A stretch of 64,000 bases of DNA from Siphonodentalium dalli (GCA_032622095.1 CP136068.1:113165546-113229545), one strand, 5' to 3'. Shown: positions 50,330 to 63,728, counted from the first letter of the stretch. Numbers and translations: made by a program. Notes: generated by a model from the sequence alone, not told the origin.

Positions 50330-51187
50330 TTAAAGGCCCACTTAATTTTCGAACCCCCAGATCACATTATATAAAATATATGCCATATGATATACAATCG
50401 AACCCCCAGATCACATTATATAAAATATATGCCATATGATATACAATCGAACCCCCAGATCACATTATATAAAATATATGCCATATGATATACCATCGAA
50501 CCCCCAGATCACATTATATAAAATATATGCCATATGATATACCATCGAACCCCCAGATTACATTATATAAAATATATGCCATATTATATACCATCGAACC
50601 CCCAGATCACATTATATAAAATATATGCCATATGATATACCATCGAACCCCCAGATTACATTATATAAAATATATGCCATATTATATACCATCGAACCCC
50701 CAGATTACATTATATAAAATGTATGCCATATTATATACCACCGAACCCCCAGATTACATTATATAAAATATATGCCATATTATATACCATTTGAAAGAGG
50801 AAGCTCCAAAAACATTGTATTATCAACTTATCCGGTGTTATAAACTGTTTTTGTTGAGTTGCCAACGCGTTTTGTGACGTTGTCATCAAGATTGAAGTAA
50901 AAATCAGTATTATTTCCATGCAGGGGGGAATAACTCTATATATTAAAGATAGAGTTCTTACCCTTGCATTGAAAACGTTTGAATTCTGTTGCATTCTGGA
51001 TGCCAGAGGGGGGGAGTCTTCAGCAGTTTTCTATTTCTCTGTGAGCATCTTCTGAGACACAGATGTTTCAAATAGTGATGAATTATAGTATTTTAATCAG
51101 ATTTTGTGGCATAGATTGTTATTAAAACCGTATATCAAGTCACTTAAAAAAAATAATTGGTGACTCGAAAATTAAATGGGCCTTTAA
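50330..51187. mobile_element. MITE family B, copy 2, with internal tandem array
   Basis: Ends TTAAAGGCCCACTTAATTTT and inverted TTAAAGGCCCATTTAATTTT. The left part holds nine 49-bp units. Confidence 0.88.
50352..50790. repeat. 49-bp tandem repeat, nine units
   Basis: Units start AACCCCCAGATCACATTATA at 50352, 50401, 50450, 50499 and so on to 50744. The single-unit state is seen in the family copy at 44070. Confidence 0.95.
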
Positions 51188-51736
51188 CCAATAGTTATTG
51201 ATGAAATGGGTAGTTGATGGCGTAATGATGCAATTGTCTTTAACGAGAGTCAACTGCAGTCGTGGTGAAATGCGATTACCAGCCATCTGTAGCATAATAT
51301 GATCAACTGACATTACGTCATATGGTTTATGTTAATAGGATTCCCTGTACATTTTTGGGGGTATTTTGGTAGATATTTCAGTACTCCATGTAACATTCCA
51401 GGTTTGATACTTTGATTTTGGGAAACATATGTGTGTCATTTTAAATGCCTCTCTGACTGTCACTATTTGATGTTAGGAATATATTTAAAAATAATCCAGA
51501 TACGGGGAAACTGTGTTGATGTTCGTACCATTACAAACTGTAAAGCAGTGTTCAGTCCCCTCGCTTCGCTGAACTGACCACTGCCATCACGTATTCATAA
51601 TGTCATTAACACTCAAAGATTAAGTGTAGACTTGTGTTGGTTACAATTCATTCTGATCTGGCCAAGTTATTAACGAATATATGGAGCAGTTTGGTTTCTC
51701 AGAATAATGCAAAATGAATTGTAACCAACTAGTGTC
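51188..51736. other. No gene; small inverted repeat
   Basis: 51633-51727 has inverted ends TTGGTTACAATTCATTCTG and its inverse. Otherwise nothing recognised. Confidence 0.45.
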
Positions 51737-52265
51737 TTAAAGATACGGGCGGCGTTGCTGATGGGTATGCTGTTAAAATATTCACCTCCGTCAAAAACCG
51801 CCATAAACAGAAATAATAGTAAAATATAGACAGGATTTGTTCTTACACCAATCAGAAATATGGCACAAACAGTATGTTATTGTCAATTATTTTTTCTGTG
51901 TTATGCAAACAAAAGCAAAAAACGTTACGTTTCCTGGTTTTTGTTTAGATCCAGATATGGTAAACATAAAGAGCGTTATTTGTTACTGTTTTCCTGATAT
52001 GGAAATAATAAAGAGCGTTTATATAATTTGTGTGTGATTAACCAATAGAATTGCGCTGTGCTATGTAAACAGAAGCACAACTTCTGTAACGCGAGCAGGC
52101 TCTTGTTTACGTACATTATCGTACGTCTTGACGACAATATACTATTTTACGCGATGATTATGTTTGGCATATGAATAAAACTATATATATTTTACTATTC
52201 CTTCTGTTGGTGGCAATTTGAACAAATATGAATATGTCTGCAACGAACGCCGCCAATGCCTTTAA
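51737..52265 (-). mobile_element. MITE family A, copy 4, inverted
   Basis: Both termini are present: TTAAAGATACGGGCGGCGTT at the left and the GGCGGCGTTC inverse at the right. Internal order is the reverse complement of the other copies. Confidence 0.85.
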
Positions 52266-52427
52266 AGACATAATGTGGACTTACGTCAGTGAGCAAAACC
52301 GATAAGTTAATACCCAAAACACTATCTCTACTGTATGTAGCAATCATCTAAGATTGTCGAATATTCCAACCCCACATCGACTGTACCATTTGCAGAAAAC
52401 ACAACGTTCAAACTAAGCACAAAACAA

Positions 52428-52656
52428 TTAATAAATAATAGCTCTATGTCCATAGCTTTCGGACCACGCCCTTCTTCAGTGGAATCATAGTATATAATAA
52501 TTACATTTTTCAGCAGCAGTCACTGACAATGATCGACAGAATAATGATGAAGTCCGTTATAGTGTCTGCTGCTGCAAAATGTAATTTTCATATACTATGA
52601 TTCCACCGTAGAAGGGCATGGCCCGAAAGCTATGGACATTGAGCTATTATTTATTG
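52428..52656. repeat. Inverted repeat, about 95-bp arms
   Basis: AATAATAGCTCTATGTCCATAG to its inverse, with GCAGCAGTCACTGACAATGA-type sequence at the centre. The arms are close to perfect. Confidence 0.87.
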
Positions 52657-52760
52657 TTATAATATTCGGTCCCTCAATACATGGACCATTCACTACTAGC
52701 AAGCGCAAATCTAAATATTTACTACTTTATTCGTGACGAATTGTTGGTTGATACACATAA

Positions 52761-54019
52761 GGGTACGTTCATACGATGGCAATATTGCACTGCAAACTGC
52801 AAAAATAATGCCAGCTGCAAAGGTTGTTTTGTTTTGTTTTATTAGCTGGCATTTTAGCCAGCTACCGACGAGCTCGTGCTGTGTCGTGGCTGGTCGTCAA
52901 CAATCAACGGTGTTATATGATAACGGGTGTATACCTCTCTGCCGGTGGCCACAACACAAGGCCACTAACAATAATTGATTGTGTCTGTACCGCCCTTGAT
53001 ACGATCGAATGGGATCGGGGTGTGTTCTCTGTGATTCTCATGCACACATCATTATACATGTGGATCTCCGTTATATGAGGATATGGCGTGATACACATAG
53101 TACCAAAAGTGATGCTTCCCGAGTCATAAATGTGGGAGCTATTGGGGAAGTGGTGGCAGGACTCACTATGAGTATCCCTGCATTGCTTCAAATGTGCTTA
53201 CTTCAGTGTACAAATTCTCAATTGTTATCAAAATGGTCATGTATCGATCAGAATGGCACATTGAGATATCACTCAATTCAGATCAAGCTGGGGTTCGAAT
53301 ACGTGCCAACACCATCTACCAAGACTGCGATATCGATGTAATTGTAGTGGTTTAAAGGTGACTGGTTGTGCCGTCGTGGTGGTGGGGTGGGGTCCAACAG
53401 TAGGGATAATGGGATGTTAGTCTTTGGCATTGATAAAGCATATATGGGCCAATATTATTATTCATGCCATTTGAATAACAATATATTGTGTGCTTTTGAT
53501 TAACTTGTATTACTATTTATTTGATTTCTTTGTTTTGTTTAACATCAGCACCACGTCCCCTCCCCCCGTTTTTCTTAACTTATTGTTTTGCTTAACATGA
53601 AGACCAACGAGTATGTGACTAAAATTATTGGAATGACAAGTTTGGAGTTTGGGATGATATCCGAGAAGATTTGAATTCGTCGGTTATCTTCGTTGAGCCA
53701 AGTGCGGCCGCACCATCTCCTGTCTAGGTGACGTTTATTGTACTCATATATGAGCAGCATCCCACCGAGAGAGCTGGCCGTGGGGATATCACATTCCAAC
53801 ATGTCAAGTGACATTATTTTGACTGGCCTAAGAATACCAACACGCAACGTGTTCTGATATATTGCAAACAGCTCATCAATCACGCAAAACGGCTGTCGTT
53901 CATTGATCACTACTAACGCTGATTTGTTGACAGCGGGCAGAAATTAATCCGTTTTGGCAATTTTGCAGCTGGCATTTTTGCAGTTTGCAGTGCAATATTG
54001 CCAACGTATGAACGTACCC
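52761..54019. mobile_element. PIF/Harbinger-type DNA transposon, degenerate
   Basis: Inverted ends of about 60 bp, GGGTACGTTCATACGATGGC, flanked on both sides by TAA. The TAA target and GGGTACGTTCA terminus are typical of Harbinger-like elements. At 1259 bp it is too short to be complete. A transposase N-terminal fragment may remain on the minus strand. Confidence 0.82.
53575..53910 (-). pseudogene. Possible Harbinger transposase N-terminal remnant
   Basis: A 111-residue frame contains RRWCGRTWLN, reminiscent of the RRWWVRPW stretch near the start of Harbinger transposases. No DDE part follows inside the element. Its location between Harbinger-type ends is the main support. Confidence 0.4.
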
Positions 54020-54070
54020 TAAGGCAATGACTCCGCTAATAACAGTCACTGAATGTAATGTGTTCATAAC

Positions 54071-54543
54071 AATGGCTGCAGACACACGTATCACAGTAGC
54101 GATGGCATAGTAGGTGTGACAATTTATCATGGTGGAGTTTGGTGACAATTGTTCGTCATAATTAATATGATATAGCAAGCCATGTCGCCCTCTGCAAATT
54201 CGCACAATGAGTCTACCAAGCTATACCAGCGACGGTCGATCTCTCAATAATGTATCTACCTGAATGTATTGTCGCTGTTGATCTTTACTCAACGCGCATT
54301 GTCCACTTGATAACTTAATGAATAACCCATTTCTGTCAACAGGCAATTATACATATCGTAGCGAATACAATTTAGCAAAACGTAATGAGTAGAGATTAAA
54401 CTTGGTGGAACGCAATGGGTTAATTGGTCCAGTCGACGGCTGTGGCATATTAATTATGAGCACCAAGTATCACCAAACTCCACCATAATAAATGTCACAC
54501 CTACTGTGCCATCGCTATTGTGATACGTGTGTCCGCAGCCAAT
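54071..54543. mobile_element. Palindromic element, copy 2 of 42413 family
   Basis: Ends TGGCTGCAGACACACGTATC and its inverse. Arms of about 130 bp match the outer parts of 42413-43117, but the centre is unrelated. Confidence 0.8.
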
Positions 54544-54759
54544 GAGTCTGTTTCTGACTAATTGGGTATCAATTTTATTAATATAACTAGATTTGGCATT
54601 GGTATTTGATATTCTTTTCTGAACACCTCAGTGGAATGTTCCACATCATTTTAAATAAAAATGTAAGCTTTCCGTACATCCCATATACGTTATGGCAGTG
54701 TTGAGACAAGCGTATATGAAGTGAGCATCCCTATTTCACATCAAATGATCACAAATACC

Positions 54760-54985
54760 TTAACCCTTTAACGACTGGTGCTTCCTGATTTTTTGCGAAA
54801 ACCCTGTGCCAATGTGTTCTGTTATATATGTGAATCTCTCATATCGAGCATCGCACGTATATAAGAGAATGCATTAATTGGCCTAACCATATTTACCTTG
54901 ACCTTGTCAGCTAGTGCATTCGTGTATACATTCGAGGCTCCCTACGGGAGACTCGCGCATATAAGAAGATGAACGGGCACAGGAT
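54760..54985. mobile_element. Hairpin-module MITE, eroded right end
   Basis: TTAACCCTTTAACGACTGGTGC at the left, hairpin blocks CGCACGTATATAAGAGAATGC and GGGAGACTCGCGCATATAAG inside. The right outer terminus is not clear. Confidence 0.65.
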
Positions 54986-55715
54986 CTTTAATTTCTCCCT
55001 CGTCTGGATCCATACGACAAAACAAATTGAAGTCTATCCAACAATGCTTCTTGTTTCTTGTGTATTAATAAAAGCTAAAATGAGGGGTAAAGGAGCGGGT
55101 ATCGGCCCTTTCGAGCATCCCGAGATTACCCCCCCCCCCCCCCCGAAATACTTTCTCCGGCCAGCTCCCGTCCTGAAAGGTAGGTTAAAGTGGCACAAGG
55201 CCTTCTGTCCATGCAGTGGGTAATTGTGCACACATTATAACACATGTATAAACATAACCACCAAGAAGTACATGGGGTGTAGATAAATGTTGTTCTTATG
55301 TCAAATCTGAAGGTTCTCCGATAACGAAATGTTTGCATGATGAAACCATTGTTACGTAAACAAAACCGTTACAGTGATTTATCAACAAAGATCGGTAATA
55401 ACAGACTAAGTTCAAATAGTTTAATCTACATACTACATAATAGTTTCAGAATATTTGTCAATGCTTTGTCTTTCTCAAACGTTAATTGTCAAGTTTTTAT
55501 TACACTTATGTATCTCATTGGACAAATTTGACATTGATCAGTATGCCACTGTCACATGTAATGTTTGCATAACAATAGATTCGATATACCAAATTTCGTT
55601 GTTGGAGAGTTATTAATACTGAAAGTTAGAACAACTGCAATCTGTTTTTAAAGATGTTCTACCTCTTCCAATAACAAGTGTTATTATATGATCATTAACT
55701 TTCTTCTAAAAGTCC
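54986..55715. other. No gene seen
   Basis: A poly-C run at 55130-55144. Short open frames without motifs. Confidence 0.35.
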
Positions 55716-57075
55716 CACTGTGAAGTCGTTCTATCGCCGGTATTGTGATGGTTCTTGCCTGATTTGTTACGGTTCCTGATGATTGAAAATAATCATTTTT
55801 GTGACAAAATCGCGCATAATTATAGATATCTTGAATATATTAAACTTTCCTGAATGAACAGAGGCTGCAGAAGTGCCGTGTTATCGAAACATGAACTCTA
55901 GACCACAATTAACTCGGTATTAGCGAATTAACGCGTAAATTTCAACATGTTATCACTGAAAATCAAGCCACGTGGACGCAATTTCTTTGTTTTTCGTGGT
56001 GTATAAAATATGAAACGTATTCTGAAGACAAACACTGACTATAAAGTGTACCCGTGTTATTCTTTTGTAAAATAGCCGAGAAAGTATCTCGATAGGGGTT
56101 GATAATTGGGAGCTGTGACCGTAATCAACACGGGTGCGTGTTACGGTTCTATTCCAAACCGATCATGACTGTGACGGTTCTGTCCATGAGATTTATTAGA
56201 ACGATTTATGCACTTTTGGTCCGAAAATCGTCTTGTGTATCTGATATTTTAAACCAGATAATCACTGTAGCTTATGTATTTTGCATAACAGAACAGGTAT
56301 ATTAAGAAATAACACAATAAATACCTAATACGGGAGATTAAGTTACATTAATAGGCAGAAATAAAATATTGAAAGTCCCGATGAGTATAGTATCATAATC
56401 TTGCCCGCCTATATAAATGACCAATGGTAATATAAATCTACTCTCAGGAGAATATGAGATGTTATATTCATTTACTTAATCTGGGCATTATTGAAAGATC
56501 CAGGTGTGACAATATTTCAATGCCAGCGCCATCACATTTCCACCTCTGAAGTTCGCCTGAGGGACATTTACACATGTTTGTCGCCCAGACATGAATATAA
56601 CTTATGAAATCACATTCAACTGAATCATTGATAGGTTATGACGTGATTGTGGTGGCGGGGGGATTTGGGGAGGGTGCTTAATTGGTGTCTATCCCCAACT
56701 TTGGTCAAAATGTTCAAGAGTTACAAATTCGTATCTTACAATAGATTGGTTTGAAATTTAACACCAACAATATGTTGAAATTGTTCTCTTATGTTGATTT
56801 GACAACAATTTAATAGTGAGGAATGTGTCGTTTTTAGACCACCATTTGCATACTTTCCTACACTTTAAACATGTAATCAACCATATTTGGCATATACAAA
56901 TGGACACCTTTTCTTCAGAGTTGATCCAAAACTCATGATGGGTGGACAGGAAGTAGGGAGCATGTGTGATCTAGTTTTCTATATCACATTTACCCTCCCT
57001 CCCACAATTGGCAAGAAACTGGTTTTAACGGACAAAGAATCTAATTCCATTTTCTCTCTCTCTCTCTCTCTCCCC

Positions 57076-57109
<34 letters not shown>

Positions 57110-59212
57110 CTCTCTCTCTCTCTCTCTCTTCAGACATCCACATTTTCTCACTGGGCCCATGTATCCTGAGTTTCTCCCCTGGTTTGCATGGTGGCCAATC
57201 AAAGGCTACTGATCAATTCACTTCAAAATGGCGTACAATCTAGAGCTATAATGTGTCATGCAGTTGGGGCCTGGGGGAAACCAAATCCCAGGCCTTGTGC
57301 ATGAGTTTGGTCTGTTACAAGGGGATGGTGCGGTTGGAAATTCCAAAGTGGACGCCCTAACATTGGAGACCCTCCAGCCCACGTCCCTGCTCACTTGACA
57401 CGTTATCAGCGAGGAATATCAATGTGTCTTATAATAGCCAGGTTCAGACACCCATAACACTGATTTCTAATGATTCATTTGTATGAACATTTAGCTAATA
57501 ATTCAAACAATATGTTACTGCATGTTGAATTTAATAGCTGAGCAGAATAGAATAGAATTCAAGTCGCTACTCATTACAGCACATTTAGTCACCAAAGGAA
57601 TAAAACATCCATATAATAATATTTGTAACTGCATTATTATTTTCTCTTTTTTATATGTTACTGCTTGTTGAACTTAATAGCTAAGCATTCCTACAAATTA
57701 ATCAATAGGATTCAAGTCAATTCTCATTACAACGCATTTAGTAACCAAAGGTTTAACATCCATATAATAATATTTGTAACTGTAGGATTCTTTGCTTTTT
57801 TATATCTTCTATTAAAAAATCAGAGATCCCTAGTCAATCTAAAATATGATTGAGTGAAAGGTTATCGTGCTTGTATATAGTTTAAAAGCTGCATATTCTA
57901 GAATTATAGAACTTAACCTAATTAATCAGCATCCAGCAAGCGGATGCCCGACATAAACTTCATAAACTGCGTAATCAGAACATTGTATGTGTGTCAACGA
58001 ACTTTTAACGTCTTATTTTTGGCTTTCTGTTGAGTAAAATACGTCTATCCGCCTGGACAAACTATTGTTCGATCGCCCGGAAACATGCCTATATGAGCGA
58101 ATGTGGTCACGGTCAAGGACACGGTCGCACGTGAAATTGGACCCACCCATATTGTTCCCGGGATCAAAGTAGGCCTACATTATACCAAATTTGAATCGGA
58201 TCTGTCGAGGTCCAGAAACATGCCTATATGAGCGAATATATGAGCGAGGTCAATGTCAAGGACATGGTCGCAAGTGAAATTGGATCCGCCCATATTGTTC
58301 CCGTGATCAACTATACACAGCTACTAAATTTGAGTGGGATCGGTCAAGGTCCAGAAACATGCCTATATGAGCGTATTTGAGCGAGGTCAAGGTCAAGGAC
58401 ACGATCTCACGTGAAATTAGACCCGCCCATATTGTTCCTCGGATCAAAGTAGGCATACACACCAAATTTGAGTCGGATCGGTCGGGCAGTTTTTCGAGTC
58501 TATAACACAGATACATACATACAGACAGAAGTTCCAAAACATATATAATAGATAAAATACAAGACAGATAACTCTATATATATCCCGTCTACGGTCATGC
58601 TTTCCGAAGTCCAGCGCTATGACATTTCACTATTGTTAACCGGCTATTGACTCTGGAAATTTTTGGGCTGCAAAACGCTTTATTTTTCAAACTAGCTGTC
58701 GACTTTGTGAATTTTGATAGGCGTAACATAGGTTATTGAATAAGCATATACAGGCAGTGTAATTCATCGAAATTAATGACAAGTTGTGCAAATTTAAACT
58801 TAATGCATAGTTTGTTGTGTTTATCTTTGTATACTTTCACAAAATTGGCAGTTTGAACCATGTACCATGGCAAATATTAGCCATAGTTTTACCCGTATAG
58901 AACGATTAAATGGGGAGAGAACCGACTCGATCAGGAGAGAACCCAAACAATTATAAAAATTCGTGGATTTTGTCGTTGTTATGACTCGCACAATGAAAGT
59001 TTCGTTCTTAACACGCTCATTGGTGCCACAGATTGTGATGGGATAGAAAATAACTAATTGAATTATCATCTAGATGCCTCACACTTGCGTTTTAACTGTC
59101 AAACAGTCTTGAAAATGTATAATTTCGATCAGCAAGAACCGTCACAAATCAGTCAAGAACCATCACAAACCGGCGATAGAACGATTTCCGATGTAACAGT
59201 TCCTACACAGTG
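55716..59212. mobile_element. DNA transposon with 8-bp target duplication, copy 2
   Basis: Same family as 30637-34290. The left end is shortened (CACTGTGAAGTCGTTCTATC) and the right end is intact. The flanks are AAAAGTCC on both sides, a second independent 8-bp duplication. About 57250-57995 differs completely from the matching interval of copy 1 (about 32350-33008), so the interiors have been exchanged. No transposase is seen. Confidence 0.87.
57049..57130. repeat. TC dinucleotide microsatellite
   Basis: About 80 bp of (TC)n with a short TATATATA interruption, inside the transposon and absent from copy 1. Confidence 0.95.
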
Positions 59213-59540
59213 AAAAGTCCTGTACTAAATCATACGGAAAAGAAGTTGATAAATCACGACATCTACTGGATTGTGCTATAAATAGGCAAGAAGGGTTAAT
59301 AACAATTAAAGTCACGCGACGTCATGCGTTATTAATAGGAATTATAAATCCCTGGGTTTTTCCAATGATAAAGTATCTACTTTGTTGTGCATTTGGTGGA
59401 TCCATCTATTTACATGGGTCAGTACGGTGGTTCAGACCTACTGGGGCTTGATAACATTGGTAGATCATATAATAAAACACTTATTGCATTGTTTCGAGTT
59501 TGACATGAGGATTTATCAACCCTTGGAAGTTAATATTCAC

Positions 59541-60055
59541 CTCGGCCTGGTGGGTGGATGGGTGGTTGGTTGGATTTTTTTTCCGCAACTAAAAAAAATA
59601 ATTCCTGCTTGTTTTTTAGTGTTTTGGCAATGAGTTGGGCTTCAAAACCACTTTGAATGAGAGAAATAATGTAATTCTAACTGGTAAACTGACTGCATGC
59701 AGTTATCGTGTTGTATTTTGTTGCAAATTTTGAAATCCAAGATGGCCGCTGGCAGCCATGTTTTTTTGGCCGAATGACCTCAAAATGACTCATTCCTATT
59801 TACATGTCCATGTTAACATCCATGATAAATAGTATGCACAGAAATTCATATACAGCTGTTTACAGTGAATTTCCCCCCGCAAATCTCTGTTTTAGTGTTA
59901 AAAGGGGGGGGTGGGTGTCAAAAAATGGTCGGAAAAAACTGCCAAAAACGGAAAAAAATTTGGCGGTGGGGGTGGGTGGGTACAAAAAATGATCGAAAGG
60001 GAAAAAATGCCATACGTGCCTGAAAACAAATTCCGACCCCCCCCCCCCCCTGTGT
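59541..60055. mobile_element. G-tract-ended MITE, copy 2 (inverted relative to 25126)
   Basis: High similarity to the reverse complement of 25126-25675, ending in a poly-C run at 60036-60050. The left end is less regular. Confidence 0.75.
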
Positions 60056-61812
60056 TCATCGTGTAATATTCAATGTGGGCGTAAACTATAACTACGGTTC
60101 ACAGTATGTAGTGAAATACAGGCATGTGTCACATGTTCCAGATTTAATACCATGATGAATCTGATGATACTGTGTGGTATTTCGTAATATTTACATAGCC
60201 CACGTGTGTTACACTAATTCCTGTTCAGTGATTGGTCAACTGCCGTATTGGGTCATGCGTTTAATATCTCAATGAAATACACAGTAACACGAACCGATGA
60301 GACCACATCGTTGACTTAGGGTTGTTTACATTGCTGTAGTTCTGTATACATATATGTGGGAAGTCACGTGTCACAAATTGTTGTGATCACAACATGATTA
60401 CTGATAGCGAACGCTACAACAATGTAAACACACCCTTATATCACCAAAAGTGGTAGATCGAATAACTGGGTGTGTGTTCTAAGTGAGCGGTGATATGCAG
60501 AATATTGGGCTAACATATGGTGCTGCCTGGGGTAATATCCTAACTGAAAATGCTAGATAATTATACGAAGTTAATGTATTTTATGTGTTTTATTGAAGGG
60601 TATAGCGATGTGGCAGTTGGAGCACATTTAACTTGAACCTCTCCGTGCCTAATGCTCGCATCGCTATATATACATAAAATCGTACCCGAGTATACCCGCG
60701 TGGAGGGAAATGGTTGTTGGGAATAACATCAACGGCAGATCAAGAACGAGTGTTGGGATTTTATCGTTGTCTTCTTTTATTCCAATGAGCTCTGCATCGG
60801 TAGCATCTTGAGAATATTTCAAGGACTACACCGGTGCAGTTTTTCTCAGTCAATATCGATGACCGCTAATCCATTGAGCACGTTGTCGAAAACTCGGAGA
60901 CGATTTTAGAAGAGTGACTCACTATAACATATTCAACACCGAAATCTTAAAAGGCGGAGATTAGCGAGCGCTATATCGGTATGCTGTAAACAACTTGGGG
61001 GCATTTCTAGCCAAAGTTCACCGAGTGGGGTCTACCGGTGTTGAGAGATTTGCTTATCGCATACCCTTTATGTATTATCTGTTTACATAACATGGCGTTT
61101 GTTTACATAAGAGTACAAACATGACAATAACATGCAATTACGCGATATTTATAATTGGTATAAGAACAAAACTGTTCGATAATATTATATTCTGTATCTT
61201 CATGTCGGTTTTAACGGACGTGAATATTTTAACAGCAATAACGACCACCAACTCTTACCGTATCTTTAAAGTATATACGCAGTCGAATACGGCCAGAATT
61301 TGGTACAGTTCTTGGATACGTTTTCTTCCATCAAGTTGGAACACACAGCGACGCTCTCGGAGAAACGGAATACGGACTCAGAGAAATGGGAATTATTACA
61401 TATCTATCAATGTAATTCGCATCATCGCACGAGTTTCCAGACGTGTGATAATTCTCATGATCGCACTAGTGCAATCTGTCAACGGAACTATTTCATTCAG
61501 TGTTGTTAGACTGATTCTCGCCGTTACTATTTTTACTTTTTCAATCACGACAATAAAGAAACAATAAGCGATCAATCGATGAGATGATTCAATCAAGTAG
61601 TTTCATTTCAAGAATATGTGTGTCGAGGCACAGAATTTAATTTCAAACGCATCATTAAAGATGGGTCAAGGTCACTCGCGGATAGACGGGATCCCTGTCT
61701 GATTGTTGCGTTAACCCTAAAATGCCGTTAAAACTCAATTAAATTCACATTTTCAGTACCGGAGATGTACGATTGTGAGTCAACTTACTATGATACGGTA
61801 ATATGTAATACA
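60056..61812. other. No gene; diverged MITE family A right half near 61082-61270
   Basis: 61082-61270 retains TTATAATTGGTATAAGAACA, GTGAATATTTTAACAGCA and CCGTATCTTTAAA, a weathered family A end. No coding evidence in the rest. Confidence 0.4.
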
Positions 61813-61978
61813 AATAGAACCGCATGAGTGTCTGGTTTTTGACGAATTATCGCACTCGATTTGTTGGCGGAACGCGATACCTCTCGTGCGGGACTGCGTC
61901 CCGCACTCGAGGTATCGCTCCACCAACAAATCTCGTGCCATAATTTCGTCAAAATCCAGACACTCATGCTGTTCTATC
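61813..61978. repeat. Palindrome, about 75-bp arms
   Basis: ATAGAACCGCATGAGTGTCTGG to its inverse, with centre GTGCGGGACTGCGTCCCGCAC. Confidence 0.88.
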
Positions 61979-62230
61979 TATTTATATCATACAGCAAAAT
62001 GTTGCAAATATACGTCGATGCGACAAACTAAGCACTCGTCAGTCAGCGTGTCGTTCGACGGCTTATCATGTTGCCGTCCGCGAATGTTTTCTTCTGAGGA
62101 ATCGAACTGGCAACATATCCGCAGTTGGACGGAAGTGGCAGCTGAATCAAGTCTCAGATGTAATCATTGTCATTATCAATCCTGGTCATCTGGTCCTGCT
62201 GAATAGCTATGATGTTGCTGTGTCATGTCG

Positions 62231-63095
62231 AATTCGCTAGGGTGTTGGTGGCTCCTGACTAATTGTCTAGGGACTAGGCTGTTGGTGGCTCCTGACCAAT
62301 TGTCTAGGGACTAGGGTGTTGGTGGCTCCTGATTAATTGTCTAGGGACTAGAGTGTTGGTGCCTCCTGACTAATTGTCTAGGATGCTGGCGGCTCCTGAC
62401 TAATTGTCTAAGGACTATGGTGTTGGTGGCTCCTGACTAATTGTCTAAGGACTATGATGCTGGCGGCTCCTGACTAATTGTCTAAGGAATATGGTGCTGG
62501 TTGCTCCTGACTAAGTGTCTATGGACTAGGGGTTGGTGGCTCCTGACTAATTGTCTATGGACTAGGGATTGGTGGCTCCTGACTAATTGTCTATGGACTA
62601 GGGATTGGTTGCTCCTGACTAAGTGTCTATGGACTAGGGGTTGGTGGCTCCTGACTAATTGTCTATGGACTAGGGGTTGGTGGCTCCTGACTAATTGCCT
62701 AGGTACTAGAGTGTTGGTGGCTCCTGACTAATTGTCTAAGGACTATGATGTTGGTGGCTCCTGACTAATTGTCTAAGGACTATGATGCTGGCGGCTCCTG
62801 ACTAATTGTCTAAGGAATATGGTGCTGGTTGCTCCTGACTAAGTGTCTATGGACTAGGGGTTGGTGGCTCCTGACTAATTGTCTATGGACTAGGGATTGG
62901 TGGCTCCTGACTAATTGTCTATGGACTAGGGATTGGTGGCTCCTGACTAATTGTCTATGGACTAGGGATTGGTGGCTCCTGACTAATTGTCTAGGGACTA
63001 GTGTGCTGGTTGCTCCTGACTAATTGTCTGGGGACTAGGGATTGGTGGCTCCTGTCGAATTGTCTAGGGGTGTTGGTGGCTCCTGACTAATTGTT
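62231..63095. repeat. 37-bp minisatellite, about 23 units
   Basis: Unit built on GTTGGTGGCTCCTGACTAAT plus TGTCTAGGGACTAGG. A variant block near 62447 recurs near 62775, giving a 328-bp higher-order period. Trp-rich frames are repeat products. Confidence 0.93.
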
Positions 63096-63728
63096 CATCA
63101 ATATTTCATTTCTACGACGACGCGGCATTCCCAGCATGGAGTAATAAACCGTTTCTAAATATGGAGTACATTCCCTGGCGTAGTAAACGTTTGTGAGAAT
63201 CGTAGTATTTAGAAATAGTTATAAATACAACTAGATGCGAAAGAATAATTATTCATAGAATATCGCTGACTGATAACAAAAACTCGAAGGTGATGTCTCC
63301 TATATTGCATTGAGTAAAATTTATTATGGATATATCTACTGTATTCAGTTTTCCAACAATAGCTGAGTTTGATAATGCGTGGGGAGATTGTCAACACGTC
63401 ATTGACATCTGATCTCTGACGTGATCTGCCTATGCCATAAACCAATGAAAACGCGCGCAGTCTGCGTCACTCTCCAATGAAATGGATGGAATCCCTTCAA
63501 CACAGGACCTAATTTTAATAGAGAGTTCTAGAGCAGTAATTCCGATATAGGATTTTCGTCTTATGTTCAATGAGACTGAGCATTTATGTGAGAGTAAAAT
63601 TAAAGTAAAAAATTTTTAATGGCGAGTATTTCCATGCACATTTCAAGGCCAAAGGTTACAGTTGGTAATATATTATATTTTGCTAGTTGAAATGAACCTG
63701 TTCCAATAGTATATTGATTTTGTTTGTT
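63096..63728. other. No gene seen
   Basis: No feature recognised on either strand. Confidence 0.35.

Noticed and set aside
61121-61567. A 148-codon open frame
   Set aside because: Overlaps a worn MITE end, composition is low-complexity Ile/Thr, and no motif is present.
62501-63023. Trp/Leu-rich repeated frames
   Set aside because: Translation of the 37-bp minisatellite; frames break wherever unit length varies.
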